Below are positions 44,171 through 56,420 of a stretch of DNA of 64,000 bases, piece after piece. The translations under genes and the position numbers were made by a program. Positions within the stretch are counted from its first letter, which is position 1, and every line of letters starts with the position of its first letter. The notes under the pieces were generated by a model, which saw only the letters and a list, made by a program, of their open reading frames with translations, was not told the origin of the DNA and searched no databases. This stretch comes from Isoetes taiwanensis (Eukaryota; Streptophyta; Lycopodiopsida; Isoetales; Isoetaceae): assembly GCA_021234155.1 (NCBI GenBank), contig JAJEKV010000003.1, positions 20,568,386 through 20,632,385 of the forward strand, in the 5' to 3' direction.

Positions 44171-45428
44171 AGGCTGCAAAACTCTAAACTAAAAGCGATT
44201 AGTACTTATTAGAGCTCCAATCGGAGCTATGAATATGTAGTAATTATCATCAAACATAACATCACGTGTCCAAAGGTCCGTGTTTATAAACCATCTTGAA
44301 ATATTCTAACTACACTATGTTAACACAATCCCCAACTTATGTAGTCACCGCCTAATAGTCAGATTTATATTAGTGTAAAGCGCCTAAAGAAACTTCCTAA
44401 TTTCATACATAGCATGCATATACTATGTTGATAGAACGATGCATCGTGCAAAGAAACCGCCCAAATTCATAGCTTACAAATGACCAATCTATATTTATAC
44501 CTAATGATGATAAAAAAAATGAAAAGATCAATCATCCAGATTATGCGGATAGTGGTATCACCCTTCCCTTGTTTTGTGTGTTACTAGCTATTCAATTCAA
44601 ATGAAGAAACCTCGATTAGATGATGAGCCCCTCATCTTCGAAGTTTTTGAAGGCTGCTTGACATAATTGATTGTGCTATTCCCTGTTCCACTTTGTTGGA
44701 CATTGCAGTTTGGCAAAACTTCTTGTAGAGTCCCAAACATGGTTTTGATTATTCTATAGATGTCTTCACATAATGCGAACGCATCCTCAAGCACTTGATG
44801 TAAGAGCACTTGTAAGCTATTATTTATTAAAGCCTTTAGGCTCTCCTTGATCATTTTGGTGATCAGGGAACCCGGTTGGAGGGTCGTGCCCTCGGTATCC
44901 CGGCCTCACTGGCGGGGGTTAGACCCCTCAACCAGAAGCGTATCGATCTCCTTTTTACTACAAATACCACACTTATATACATATGCATTGTGTCTTTTCA
45001 TCTGGTTTGTTATTCTATGGCGGGGAGTTTATAGTGGTCCAGATTACCGGTTGGTGGGTCCGACCCTCGCTATCCTAGTGTACGGTGAGGTGAGCCTCTC
45101 GTCCCCGTAACTTATTAGTCCACCTTTTACTCAAATGCATTTGCCTTGCCTATGCAGCCCTTAGCCTCTACTGTATTCCCTAATTTATGTCTGAATATAA
45201 ACTAGAAATATTTGATCTCTTTTATAAACTTAAGAGCTAAAGAAATCTCAAAGCCAGAGAAAAGTAGAGAGCAAATTAGAGTGACTAACATGCCAGAAAA
45301 TTTCTTTACTAAATGCAATGTCTTGAAATCAAAATATATGCTACCTCAAGCTAACAGAATTGGTCATTGCCTTGATTCAAAATGAAACAGAAAACTTATC
45401 TGAAAGTCGTTCGTTCGTGTGCAAAGTT
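44171..45428. other. Intergenic stretch with a diverged direct repeat
   Basis: ACCGGTTGGAGGGTCGTGCC at 44870 recurs as ACCGGTTGGTGGGTCCGACC at about 45037. Each is followed about 85 bp later by CTCCTTTTTACT or CCACCTTTTACT. The first copy can also form a GGTTGGAGGGTC/GACCCCTCAACC stem. No gene is recognised. Confidence 0.35.
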
Positions 45429-45800
45429 TCAGAGGCCGAAGTTTCAGAGCTGAACCGTCTTTTCCAACAGGCCAATCTCTGAAAAGATTAAATACCATTA
45501 GATGGAATACTCAAAGAGCTTTCCAACAAGCCCAAGCAGACCCAAAACTGCCACCAGATACAGAAGTTATGGCCAAAAGAAAACTGCAGCCAAATCCTAG
45601 CGCTGCCAAAAGAGGGCTGGGAATGTCAGGTGGATTCCGTCGACTAAAATAGAGGAAACAGCATACAAATCATACACCGACGGAAAGCTCATTCGATAAG
45701 CTTTCCAACGAGCCCAAGAAACCTGAATCTGACACCGGAATCTCGAGTTATTAGTAAAAGAGCAGGGCCGAAACCCTAAGCGCCCTCCATGAGCGCCCTC
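45429..45800. repeat. Tandem pair of LTR-like segments
   Basis: Two diverged units of about 150 bp, each with AGCTTTCCAAC, then ARGCCCAAG, then an AGTTATGG-like or GAGTTATTA end and a final AGCGC. These words recur in the solo LTR and in element X. This is probably debris of an LTR element. A 14-bp GCGCCCTCCATGAG duplication lies at 45780-45805. Confidence 0.45.
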
Positions 45801-45904
45801 CATGAATACAATGTTTTGACTAGAATATAGCTGATGTTTACCTCTTCGTTCGATTCTTGATCTGCTTAGTGGAATTGCTAGGTGGATTACCATTCCGCAT
45901 TACA

Positions 45905-47830
45905 GAGAGGTGGCACATGGCAACACCACATGCAAAGGAACCCATTTTGGATGAATTGTGAAAACCGATAAGAAAGGACAAAGTTGATGGCAACCACAAC
46001 TTATAACCATGAAAACCATTGCCACAGTGTAAATGAAGTTAGGGAGACGAGTATCGTCCATGCTGTCCACCTTCTGGAGGTAGACGATGTGTCTATCAAG
46101 GGCCCCCCTTTGAAGAGGCAAGAAATCTGTTTCCTGCAACAGTATCTGGTATGGGACTGTGGACTTCACCCCTAGGGCCCGTGCCAAGAAAGCTTTCTAC
46201 ACTTGCTCCAAGTCATTCCAAGTGGCGAGGGAAATCACCGGGCCCTAGACCTTGACCCCATACAGAAGCATAAGTTCTACTAGCACCTTGAATAGGTGCG
46301 ATTGGTGGGCTCAATCATACAGCTCTGTCTTGTGGCTATTGTTCTGCATTGCATAGAGTGCCTTCCAACCTGCTGCGGCTCGCGGTTGGATAAAATTGTC
46401 CCAGTTCATGGCCGACGGGAACTCCACCCCCAAATATTTGTAAGCGGACACCACTTCAACATTTTGGCCATGATAAGTTAGGGTTGGGGCCCTTGGCTGG
46501 TGTGCGGACGATACGAGAACCACCTTGGTCTTGTCTAAGTTGACGCGCATATCAGTCATCTGGCAGAATGTGTCCAGGGCATCGAGATGGCATTACATGT
46601 CTGTCTGAGTGTGTGCTAGGAGGTCCACATCATCAGCATAGATCAGCTGCTTGGTGATCTGGTGTAGGAGTTGAGCCCCAGTGCCTCCATTATCAGCGAG
46701 CCATCTCTCCAACTGATCAATATACAGGCCAAATAGTATGGGAGAGAAGGAGCATCCCTGGCGGACCCCGATACTGCTCTCGAATGGTTGGCTTACTGGT
46801 TGCAGTCGGCCTGTGCATGTCTCATATAACCTGTACACCGCGTTCTGCAGTTCGGCGGGGACGTCTAGCTGTTGCAGTCTTGTCCACAGCTTTTCCCCAA
46901 GTACAGTGTCAAAAGCCATGGCGAAGTCTACGAAGCAGCAACACCGATCTTGTCATGGTTCCATCTGTCATCGACCAGAGTCCGCAGCGTGAAGATATGA
47001 TCTATGGTTGAGTGTCTCGGCCTGAATCCCGCCTGTGTGAGTGCCCGCACTTCTGCTGCCTCTGCCCACCTGTCAACTGCCGCTCGAGGATCCCGGTAAG
47101 AAGCTTTACAAACACTGAGCTGATCATGATGGTTCGATAATTGGCTGGGCAGTGCGGGTCTCCTGCTTTGTGGATTGGGACAATCCTGCTAGTGATCCAT
47201 TGCGGGGGAAAACCTTCCCGCAATGCCTTGTTGAACATGTCAGTATGTGTCATGGATGGTCCTGCCCACTTGAGTAACTCCACCTGCATGCCATCAAGGT
47301 CTGGTGCTTTTCCATTGGCTAGATGTTGCAGCCCCTGCGCTACCTCTGCCTCTGTGATTTCTAGCACTGGGCCCTGTTGGGGGGGGGGTAATGCCGCCCG
47401 TGCACCCCCAAGGTTGTAGAGCTGTTGTAGGTATTGCCCCCAATGGTCTGGAGTGATGTTTCCTGTAGGCGGCACTGGCCTCCTGAGCACTCTTTGCCAG
47501 AAGGTCCTGGGATGCTATTCCAGGACGAAGAACATTTCCTGTTGATGGATCGCAATGTATCTAGCCTTTCTAGCCTTAAGTAAAGTGCGGTATTGCTTGA
47601 CTGCATCTGGGCATATAACAAGATCTATGATTTGGCAGAGCCGGCGTTTGCATTCTTTGCACTCGGCATCGAACCACTGGTTACGAGGAAAGGCCGTAGC
47701 TCTCGAAGGTTTGCCGGGGGCGATTTCTCCCAAAACATCTCTTTGCAGCAGCCCCGACGACGTCAATTAGTCTGTCTGTCTGCTGCTCCAGCGTTGAGCA
47801 CTGTGAGATGCTTGCCAGGTCCTCCGTAAG
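45905..47830 (-). pseudogene. Non-LTR retrotransposon (LINE) reverse transcriptase, degenerate
   Basis: Read on the minus strand, 5' to 3'. The linker after the endonuclease (about 47766-47515) has FPRNQWFDAECKECKRRLC. The reverse transcriptase start (47490-47002) has GLQHLANGKAPDLDGMQVEL and IVPIHKAGDPHCPANYRTIM. The palm (46919-46593) has IGVRQGCSFSPILFGLYID and the catalytic YADDVD. The thumb and beyond (46559-46311) has YLGVEFPSAMNWDNFIQPR. A C-terminal region (46187-45905) follows. Frameshifts and stops separate the parts. LINE proteins nick the target and reverse transcribe their RNA in place. No endonuclease is left, and the 3' tail is not evident here. Confidence 0.9.
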
Positions 47831-47938
47831 CATATGGGAATAAGGGAGTTAAAAATCTTCACCCTAATGGTCAAGATAATTTGCCTTTGACTACAATCTG
47901 TTCTTACGCCCTAAGATGCCTGCTGAACACACATTAAG

Positions 47939-48065
47939 GAAAGAATAGAATGGAATGGTTTTTATCATCCAGGGAGAACAATCGGTCTATGGGACCCAAT
48001 AAAAGAGTGCACCAGACTTATTAATATTTGGGAGGGTAGAATTGCAAGCAGAAAGCAGTGGCACC
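47939..48065 (-). mobile_element. Short LINE tail
   Basis: AGAATAGAATGGAATGG, then TTTTTATCATCCAGGGAGA and ATCGGTCTATGGGACCCA, match the terminal sequence of the LINE tails at 51070 and 63046. Only about 100-120 bp remain. Confidence 0.7.
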
Positions 48066-48752
48066 CTAAATGCCGATTGATGTCCATCAGAGCTCGATAG
48101 AAGGCGCTTCATTGCCTCGAAATCAGCATCCAACATTTCTTCTGTTTTTTGCATCAGATGAGTTGGGTTGAGGCTGAAGAATTTCAGCCCAACATTTTAG
48201 ATTTTCTAAAGTGGAGCTGGTCCCAAGCACAATCTTTGCTTTACGCCAGATTGGAGTTCTCTTGTTTAAGATAAACATTTTCATCCTCGGTATTTAGTGA
48301 ATATTTTTAATGGAGGTTAACATAGCTGCACAACTCTAGGTATGTTTCTTGACTGGCATTGGTAGAACTTTGCTTTCACCGTTTGGTGGAATTTGCTATT
48401 AGTTTTTCTATTTTGTAAGCGTCAGATTAGCACAGTGCAAGGCACATTTGTCTTCTCAAATAATTCTTTATGCCTTTTATATGTCAGTGGAGACCAAGGA
48501 GACATTTGTTTGGCATTAAATAGACTAGGCAAAGGGAGCCAGGTGATCACATTTGATCAAGAAAAGATCATTGCTCTTCAGCCATACTTCTTCTTTTGCA
48601 TTTACTTAACGAGACAAAAACTTGTTAAACATTGCTTTAGCTAAGACAGAGACGTCCTTTTTGTTCAAACATATGGTTATGCTTGCCTTTTGCAATGGAT
48701 TTTCATGCATAGAAGTAGCAGCAAAAATAGAAAAATGAGTTTTGCAAAGCTT
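48066..48752. other. Intergenic stretch
   Basis: AT-rich; nothing is recognised. Confidence 0.4.
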
Positions 48753-49088
48753 TAAAGCACATGTGCTAATATGCATCCTTGAATATTCCTTCCATTCAAT
48801 GCCTCAAATTCCTTTGGGGTCATGAAGTTCTCTTTTTTTATATATTGAGACCTAAGCTGATAAATTTGAAACTTTCAGCTCAAACCTTGTCAGTTGATTT
48901 GAGGGCTTGAAAATATTCATGTAATTATCATTCTTTTTTGTATTGTTTGTTATACAAAATTTTGACCTGTTGAGGTTTTTGGAGGATTGGCTAGAGAATC
49001 TCCTGCTTCCAAAATAATCAGCATGCCCATTTATGTCTTATAAAATATATCTGAAAACATAGTGACATATTTTGGAAGCAAATGTTCC

Positions 49089-50704
49089 ATATGTAGCATA
49101 ATAACAGGGGGTTTTCTTTCTGTTTTTGTACGCTTTTCACTAAGGTTTTCCTATGATTTCGTGACATATTCAAATGGATGTACTAATGCGTACATCTAGA
49201 GTGCACCATTTCTGAGCCATTGATTTTAGCCTTTTTTTTTCAATGGTCAACAACCAATGGCTCACAACAAAAGCCCCTTTTTTGTGCGTGTGGTGCGTAA
49301 TGGGCACATGAAGGGCATTGATTTTAGCCTTTTTTTTCAATGGTCAACAACCAATGGCTCACAACAAAAGCCCTCTTTTTGTGTGTGTGGTGCATAATGG
49401 GCACATGAAGGGCTTGAAGGGCGCATGTAGTGCAATTTCCCCGCCGGCAACACATTTCTTATCATAACTTTTAATCCAGAGCTCTGTTTGAGATGATTTT
49501 TATTGCGTTGGAAAGATCTCTCCGAGATTTTTTTGATAGTGTATGATATGGATATGTTTGGTTAAGTTATCTATGCTAAAACAGCAATTTTTCGGCCGGG
49601 TTTGGTAGGCTTTCACATCCTACCGGTGATTATCTGAGGATTAGCTATTGGATATTATTTTATGGCTCATTCCGAATTAAGCTTGCAAACAATTACCATG
49701 CATTTTTAGATTTTGAGGCAGTTATTAAGCAAATTCCAAGGCTTCTAGATCCTTGTGCTAACAAGCAGAAAAGTTTCCCACTTTGGTTTCTCACCACAAG
49801 AATCCATGGAGGCCAAAGGCTGCTGTTAAATTCCAGTTGAAAAATGTTTGTGTATGGGTGTTGCAAACTTTATGACTTTCAGAATAATGGGATCAATTTG
49901 CTCTATCTTTATGGTAACTTTTACTTATGTTCTATTTGTTTTATTGTGATCAAATTCAAAAGCTACATGTGATGAAAGCCTCAAATGAATTCTAGTTTTT
50001 TTCTGGTTTGAATTCTAAAATTTTTGTCACAGGAGGGGATGGCGTCCCTAAGGCCCTGAAGGGGCCAAAAAAAAAATTTTGTAACACAAACCATTAACAT
50101 CCAAATATAAAAATTAAATCTCCCAACACATAACAACCAACACATAACAACCATTGACATTAACAACCAACACATAACCACCATTGACATTAATTAACAC
50201 AACCATTGGGTCCAACACATTTAAATTAAAATCCCCCTTAAACCCCCTTTGGTTTGGGTGCATATTCACACGGGGGATGACGTAGGGCAGCGAGAGCCCT
50301 CATAATTGTATTTTGCACGTACGAAATCAACACAATATAGTATTTCGCTTGAAATCTTATAGTATTTTGCGAATCTTGTTATACAGTATAGCAAATTTTG
50401 TACTTACATACCCCACAAACGATGAACTTTACGTACGGTGTAGATTAAGGAATAAGGGGTGAAATTGCCTATCCAACAGCTCTCGTTGCCCGGAGTCACC
50501 CCCCGTGTGAATATGCACCCAAACCAAAGGGGGTTTAAGGGGGATTTTAATTTAAATGTATTGGACCCAATGGTTGTGTTAATTAATGTCAATGGTGGTT
50601 ATGTGTTGGTTGTTAATGTCAATGGTTGTTATGTGTTGGTTGTTATGTGTTGGGGGATTTAATTTTTATATTTGGATGTTAATGGTTTGGGGGTTTAAGG
50701 GGGA
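49089..50704. mobile_element. Element X copy 3 (inverse orientation)
   Basis: The inverse complement of 41149-42742: it starts ATATGTAGCATAATAACAGG and ends in the foldback (50090-50695). It is missing from unit 2, which reads GTTCCATTTCCAGTAATCG (57190-57210) at this place. The right end seems truncated, because no 7-bp duplication can be seen and about 8 bp of target were lost. A plus-strand frame at 49718-49830 ([20 protein letters not shown]) may be a captured exon of unknown origin. Confidence 0.75.
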
Positions 50705-50804
50705 TTTAATCGTATCAGATGCAAGGTATTGCTATTTGTGGTTTATAGTTTGTTTTGGTTTATAGATTTAATACTTGCCATTGGCACTCGTCTTCTTTAG
50801 TTTT

Positions 50805-50860
50805 GGACATTAATTGGGGTTCAAATCCCCACACTGTGATACTATACACAAAAGTAGAAA
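50805..50860 (+). repeat. tRNA T-arm-like relic
   Basis: TGGGGTTCAAATCCCCA forms a perfect 5-bp T-stem and 7-nt loop, and it contains a B-box. No acceptor stem or A box is present, so it is a SINE or tRNA relic. A duplicate with the same stem lies in unit 2 near 57312. Confidence 0.4.
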
Positions 50861-51069
50861 TACTGCCGGCTTAATGTAGGATGCATTGCCAAAAATAAAA
50901 CAGTAGTGATTATCCCCTCAACCATTATTGCAATGCACATTCTAAAAAAGTTTGGGCTGTAAAGCGTTGATGATTTATGATGTTGACCATTGCTAAGAAG
51001 CACTCCATATTTTATCAGGCAGTGGCATAAATGCTTTCAAATCAATTAATACCCTCTCTTTTTTTCAAG

Positions 51070-51607
51070 AATAAGAATAAGAATAAGAATAGTTTTTTAT
51101 CGTCCACTGAGACCAATCGGCCTATGGGACCCAGAAGGAGCGCAGCAAACTTATTACTGTCCGGGTTAAAAAACCCCCGCCCCGAAGGGTTTTCGAGGGA
51201 AAAACCGTGGCAGTAATAAGAATGCTGTCAAACTGTACAAGTATGCATCATCATGAAATAAATGTGTATGTACATGTCAAGTGCGTGCCCGAGGACATAG
51301 CTGATCTCGCATGTCCATGACCTCCTGAAGGTATGATCCTAGCACCCGTACGAAAGCCGTGCTCAATGCCACATGTAGCGGCTGGCCAGGCCTGACCAAC
51401 TTAGCATAGCGTGTTCGGATTTGATCATATGCTGGGCAACTTTGAAGGGTATGAGATTCATCCTCAATGACTCCCATTTGGCAGCATTGACAGAGCCTGT
51501 CCTGACGTGGCTCACCAATCCATCTGCCTGTCTCAATTCGAAGATGATGTGCCCCTGTGCGAATGGAGGCAATGAGTCTGCGTCTTTTCATGGGCAAGTG
51601 GGTGCAG
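51070..51607 (-). mobile_element. 5'-truncated LINE, inserted in unit 1
   Basis: The AATAAG run is at 51070-51090. The minus strand upstream of it bears the 3' hairpin (arms CTTATTACTG and CAGTAATAAG, 51149-51220) and the C-terminal coding part (to 51277), with a zinc-finger-like LCQCCQMGVIEDESHTLQSC. Unit 2 has the clean empty site (TTCAAG then GAGATGG at 57561). No clear target duplication is seen. Confidence 0.9.
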
Positions 51608-52036
51608 GAGATGGCTAAAAAGAGCACTGCTATTTTATAATAGATAGATAGATATTATTTTAAGCTAACATGATGCTCAAGAGTAATAAATTTTGGACCT
51701 CATTCTACAACTCGAGTTCAAGTGCTATCGAATATATAGTCTATTGTGACATTGTTCTCCTTAATAATATCAAGTGTGCACAATCTTCAATTACATAAGG
51801 AATCAACAAACTTGGCAATTAGATAATATTCGAACTTTGCTACCTTGACATTGATAATGGCATTAAGAAATCTTAAAAGGATTTCGTTAGTGGACTTTAA
51901 ACCTCAGTTTCATAGAGGGAAAAATCTCTATGACTATAAGAATGCTCAACGCCCAACATGCAAACATGTATGTTCTTTAAATTATTAGAAAAAGTTCAAG
52001 CCAAAAAACTCGTCCAATAAACACAACTCTAATATA

Positions 52037-52107
52037 GAATAGAATAGAATAGACATAATATATTGATGACACAGTTCTTCCAAAAAAAAAAAAAAAAAAA
52101 AAAAAAT
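52037..52107 (+). mobile_element. 71-bp insertion with GAATA run and poly(A)
   Basis: It starts with three GAATA units, continues with ACATAATATATTGATGACAC, and ends with 25 A (52082-52106). It is flanked by CTCTAATATA (52027-52036 and 52108-52117). Unit 2 has one CTCTAATATA (57986-57995) and no insert. Confidence 0.88.
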
Positions 52108-53179
52108 CTCTAATATAAGACATTATTGCTATCAACGTATTTATAGCAACCCCGACATAACACTTTCTTGCTATCATAACTAGTAAGATTTCCATTACAA
52201 ATTACCTTGTTTTAGTATAGCTTAATGTTTTAGAATTGAGCCTTTTACAATATGTAATTTGATAACAGTTTGATATGAGAGCCAGCAGTGATGATAAAAT
52301 CATTATATGATGGCCTTGAAATTGCGTATTCAATAAAACTCTAAACCCAATAGAAAGAGACAAAGGATATAGTAATGACACATTTTTTGCTTACAAGAAT
52401 TTTGAGCACAAACTTAAAATATGTGCTTGAGCCTATTCACAAGTTCAAACATATGATGCTCCCATCAATTTGCCTCTTCTTCATGTTCCACCTTCTAGAA
52501 CACCTTATTTTTCTCCTAATCTTTTCTTATCACTATTGTCGTTCTTGCTCTCCTTTTTCTTTGTCACTTTTCCTCCCTCTCTCCCACCATTTGCCCCAAG
52601 CTTGCCCTACTGCCAGTTATGACTTTTTTTGTTGGAAGATATAGGATTCTTTTTATGGGATTTGGATATATTTTCACTTTTGTTTTTGTTTATTTACCAC
52701 TAAATAGATCTATAATAGTGTGCATACATTATAGAACTCCTTGTATGATTTTTCATAGTCACGAAGCCCCCATATTAAATGTAATTGACAATATGTGATA
52801 ATGTCTACTCAAGTGGTAATACGCCTATCCGTATCTAGCAAGAGCATACCATTGGGATATGTCAAGTAAAAGCTCTAAACAATGACGAAGTTGGTTATAT
52901 TTGAAAAATTATAGTTGCTATGAAGATAAATGGTTAAACATTTTTTGTTGACCTTTGAATAGCAGCTGAATACCATACGCTTTGAAGGTCAAAATACTTC
53001 ATATCATGGCACATCTTTGTAAACAATCATGGAGGGATAGGGGCAAGAGGGCTGGCATAGTTTGACTTAAAAAGCCACATTTGTTAATGATTATTGCCAC
53101 GTTGGAGTGCTCCATAGGCCACAACCACAAATTAAATTTAATGGAAGCAAACCATGCATGTCTAGCACGTTGAAGCCAC

Positions 53180-53187
53180 TATATAAA
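53180..53187 (+). promoter_or_regulatory. TATA box of peroxidase 1
   Basis: TATATAAA lies 74-81 bp upstream of the ATG at 53261, leaving room for a short 5' UTR. The same box is conserved in unit 2. Confidence 0.75.
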
Positions 53188-53260
53188 CTTGAAAGCCACC
53201 ACCTCTTTTTGCACAACACACTTTGAAAACTAGCATCCAATTGCATAGTGGTTTGGACGC

Positions 53261-54511
<1,251 letters not shown>

Positions 54512-55480
54512 AGATACCATCTATTTATCCCTCCCCACTGTATCGTTTATTTGGGTATTCTTTGTCTTGTCTTGAGGATTTTAATTAATTCAATCACTTT
54601 TGCATACAATCTGGCTGAAGTAATGCTTTGTTTAAATATTTTTGTTAAGGCTTAAGATTTTTTGTGCCTAGAAAATGCTCCTGATAAATTGATTTAACTA
54701 CATACGAGGAAGCCACATGGACAGCTTTTCTTAGATTTTGTGAAAAGGGATAGTTTAGATATTGTTAATAAGCATTAGCATAATAACAGAGCTTCTATCT
54801 GCATTATGATAAGGAAACCACCTTGTAATATGAGTATTGGTCTAATAAGTTTGTAAGTCCTGCAAAAGTTTTGGGGAACAAATTTGGCCCTTTATATTTT
54901 TGAAAATTTGAAGTAACAAGATGATTTTGCAAAGTACATCCAAAGAAAACCATCTGTTAGCCTCATGCTGACGTGCCAGTGATCATCTCACATCGCTAAC
55001 TTGTTATTGCATCTTAGATCCCTAAGCATTGGTTCATTGAAGAATAAAGCTAAGGTATATGAAATCGACCCTGAGCTCCAATATTGCTGGTATTATTCTT
55101 GAAAACTTGAGGAGAGACTAAAAAAACACGCGTCTGAAGAAAATTAGAGTTTTCTTTTGGTTGAGGAGGAAGACGGGGACTTTTTGAGGAGCCACCAAGT
55201 TGTAATATAGAGCATCCATTATAAGGCTTCTGATGCCCCTTATTAATGCCTCCGCTGGTCTCCTTCAAGTCTTTTGCCTCTGTAAGAGTTCCATCCTTGC
55301 TTGGGTATTCATCCCAAATGGACTCATCTGCTTCTTCTAGCTTAATCTAGTTCAAATACCTTCATCTTATTGTCTTAGGTGGCCTTGAGCTGGTAAGTAT
55401 TTTAAGCCAACATCACTACCAATACAATATGAAAAAGTTCAAATATCCAATTAATCTTTCATATTAAAACAATATCACAC
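54512..55480. other. 3' flank of peroxidase 1
   Basis: It holds the probable 3' UTR and non-coding DNA, duplicated at 60304-61275. The minus-strand frame at 55268-55050 is not recognised. Confidence 0.4.
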
Positions 55481-55720
55481 TTAACAAAATCATGAACGCT
55501 ACTCAACCACACAAGCATGGCCCACTATAAATCCCAAAAACATTAACAATATCAAGGAGTACTAAACCACACGAAGACGCCCACTACAAAACCCAAAACA
55601 TTAACAATATAATGGACACTACTCAACGACACAAACACGTCCACTACAAAACCCAAAACATTAACAATATCATGGACACTACGCAACCACACAAACACAC
55701 CCACTACAAATTCAAATACA
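55481..55720. repeat. 60-bp tandem repeat, about 4 units (unit 1)
   Basis: Units carry CATTAACAATAT, ATGGACACTACTCAACC, ACACAAACACRCCCACTAC and AAAACCCAAAA. The first unit is the most diverged. It lies downstream of peroxidase 1 and is duplicated at 61276-61515. The minus strand stays open through it (VNVLGFVVGVFV), a consequence of the period. Confidence 0.85.
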
Positions 55721-55924
55721 CATTGAAATTTATTTAGAATTTGTTCTTGAAAATTAGTTGAGATTGTACTTGATTGACTGGTTGAGACTGAGGCGGATAT
55801 GGTAGCATACCGGTGACCAGACGTCCACCTTTGACATGAGCATGTTTGTTCCAAGGATTTGAATTTGAAATTGGATAAGTGTATGGGCGCACTGAGGAAG
55901 CAAGCGCCAAGGTGTTGCCTCAAG

Positions 55925-56420
55925 CTATGGCGATCTGCCACTGTTTGCACATGTATGCACATATGCTCCTGCACATACATCTAGCCAGCCACTGAGGTCT
56001 CTTTTCCCTCCAGCGAACCCTGGCCATTGTGGTTCCATTGCCATGATATAAGCTAGGTTAGGGAGACGAGCATCGTCCATATTGACCATCTTCTGAAAAT
56101 AGACAATGTGGCGATCAAGGGCCGCCTTCTGAAGAGGCAAGAAACCCGTCTCCTGCAATACAATTTGATATGGGACTGTGGAATTCACCCCCAGTGCTCG
56201 TACCAAGAAGGCTTTCTGCACCTGCTCCAGGTCATTCCAGGTAGGGAAGGACACCACTGGGCCCTATACTTCGACCCCGTATAAAAGGACAAGCTCCACT
56301 ACGACCTTAAACAGGTGCGACTGCTGGGCCCAATCATACAGCTCTGCTTTGTGACTATTGTTCTCCATTGCATATAGTGCCTTCCAGCTCTCCATCACTC
56401 GTAACCTTATGAAAAGGACT
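55925..56420 (-). pseudogene. LINE C-terminal fragment (unit 1)
   Basis: The minus strand reads WNDLEQVQKAFLVRALGVNS, TVPYQIVLQETGFLPLQKAA and RHIVYFQKMVNMDDARLPNL, closely related to the C-terminal part of the LINE at 46187-45905. Present in both units, so it predates the duplication. Confidence 0.85.

Noticed and set aside
50815-50835. TGGGGTTCAAATCCCCA as a tRNA gene
   Set aside because: Only the T-arm is present; no acceptor, D or anticodon arm can be formed. The similar sequence at 40013-40030 was rejected as a tRNA gene for the same reason.
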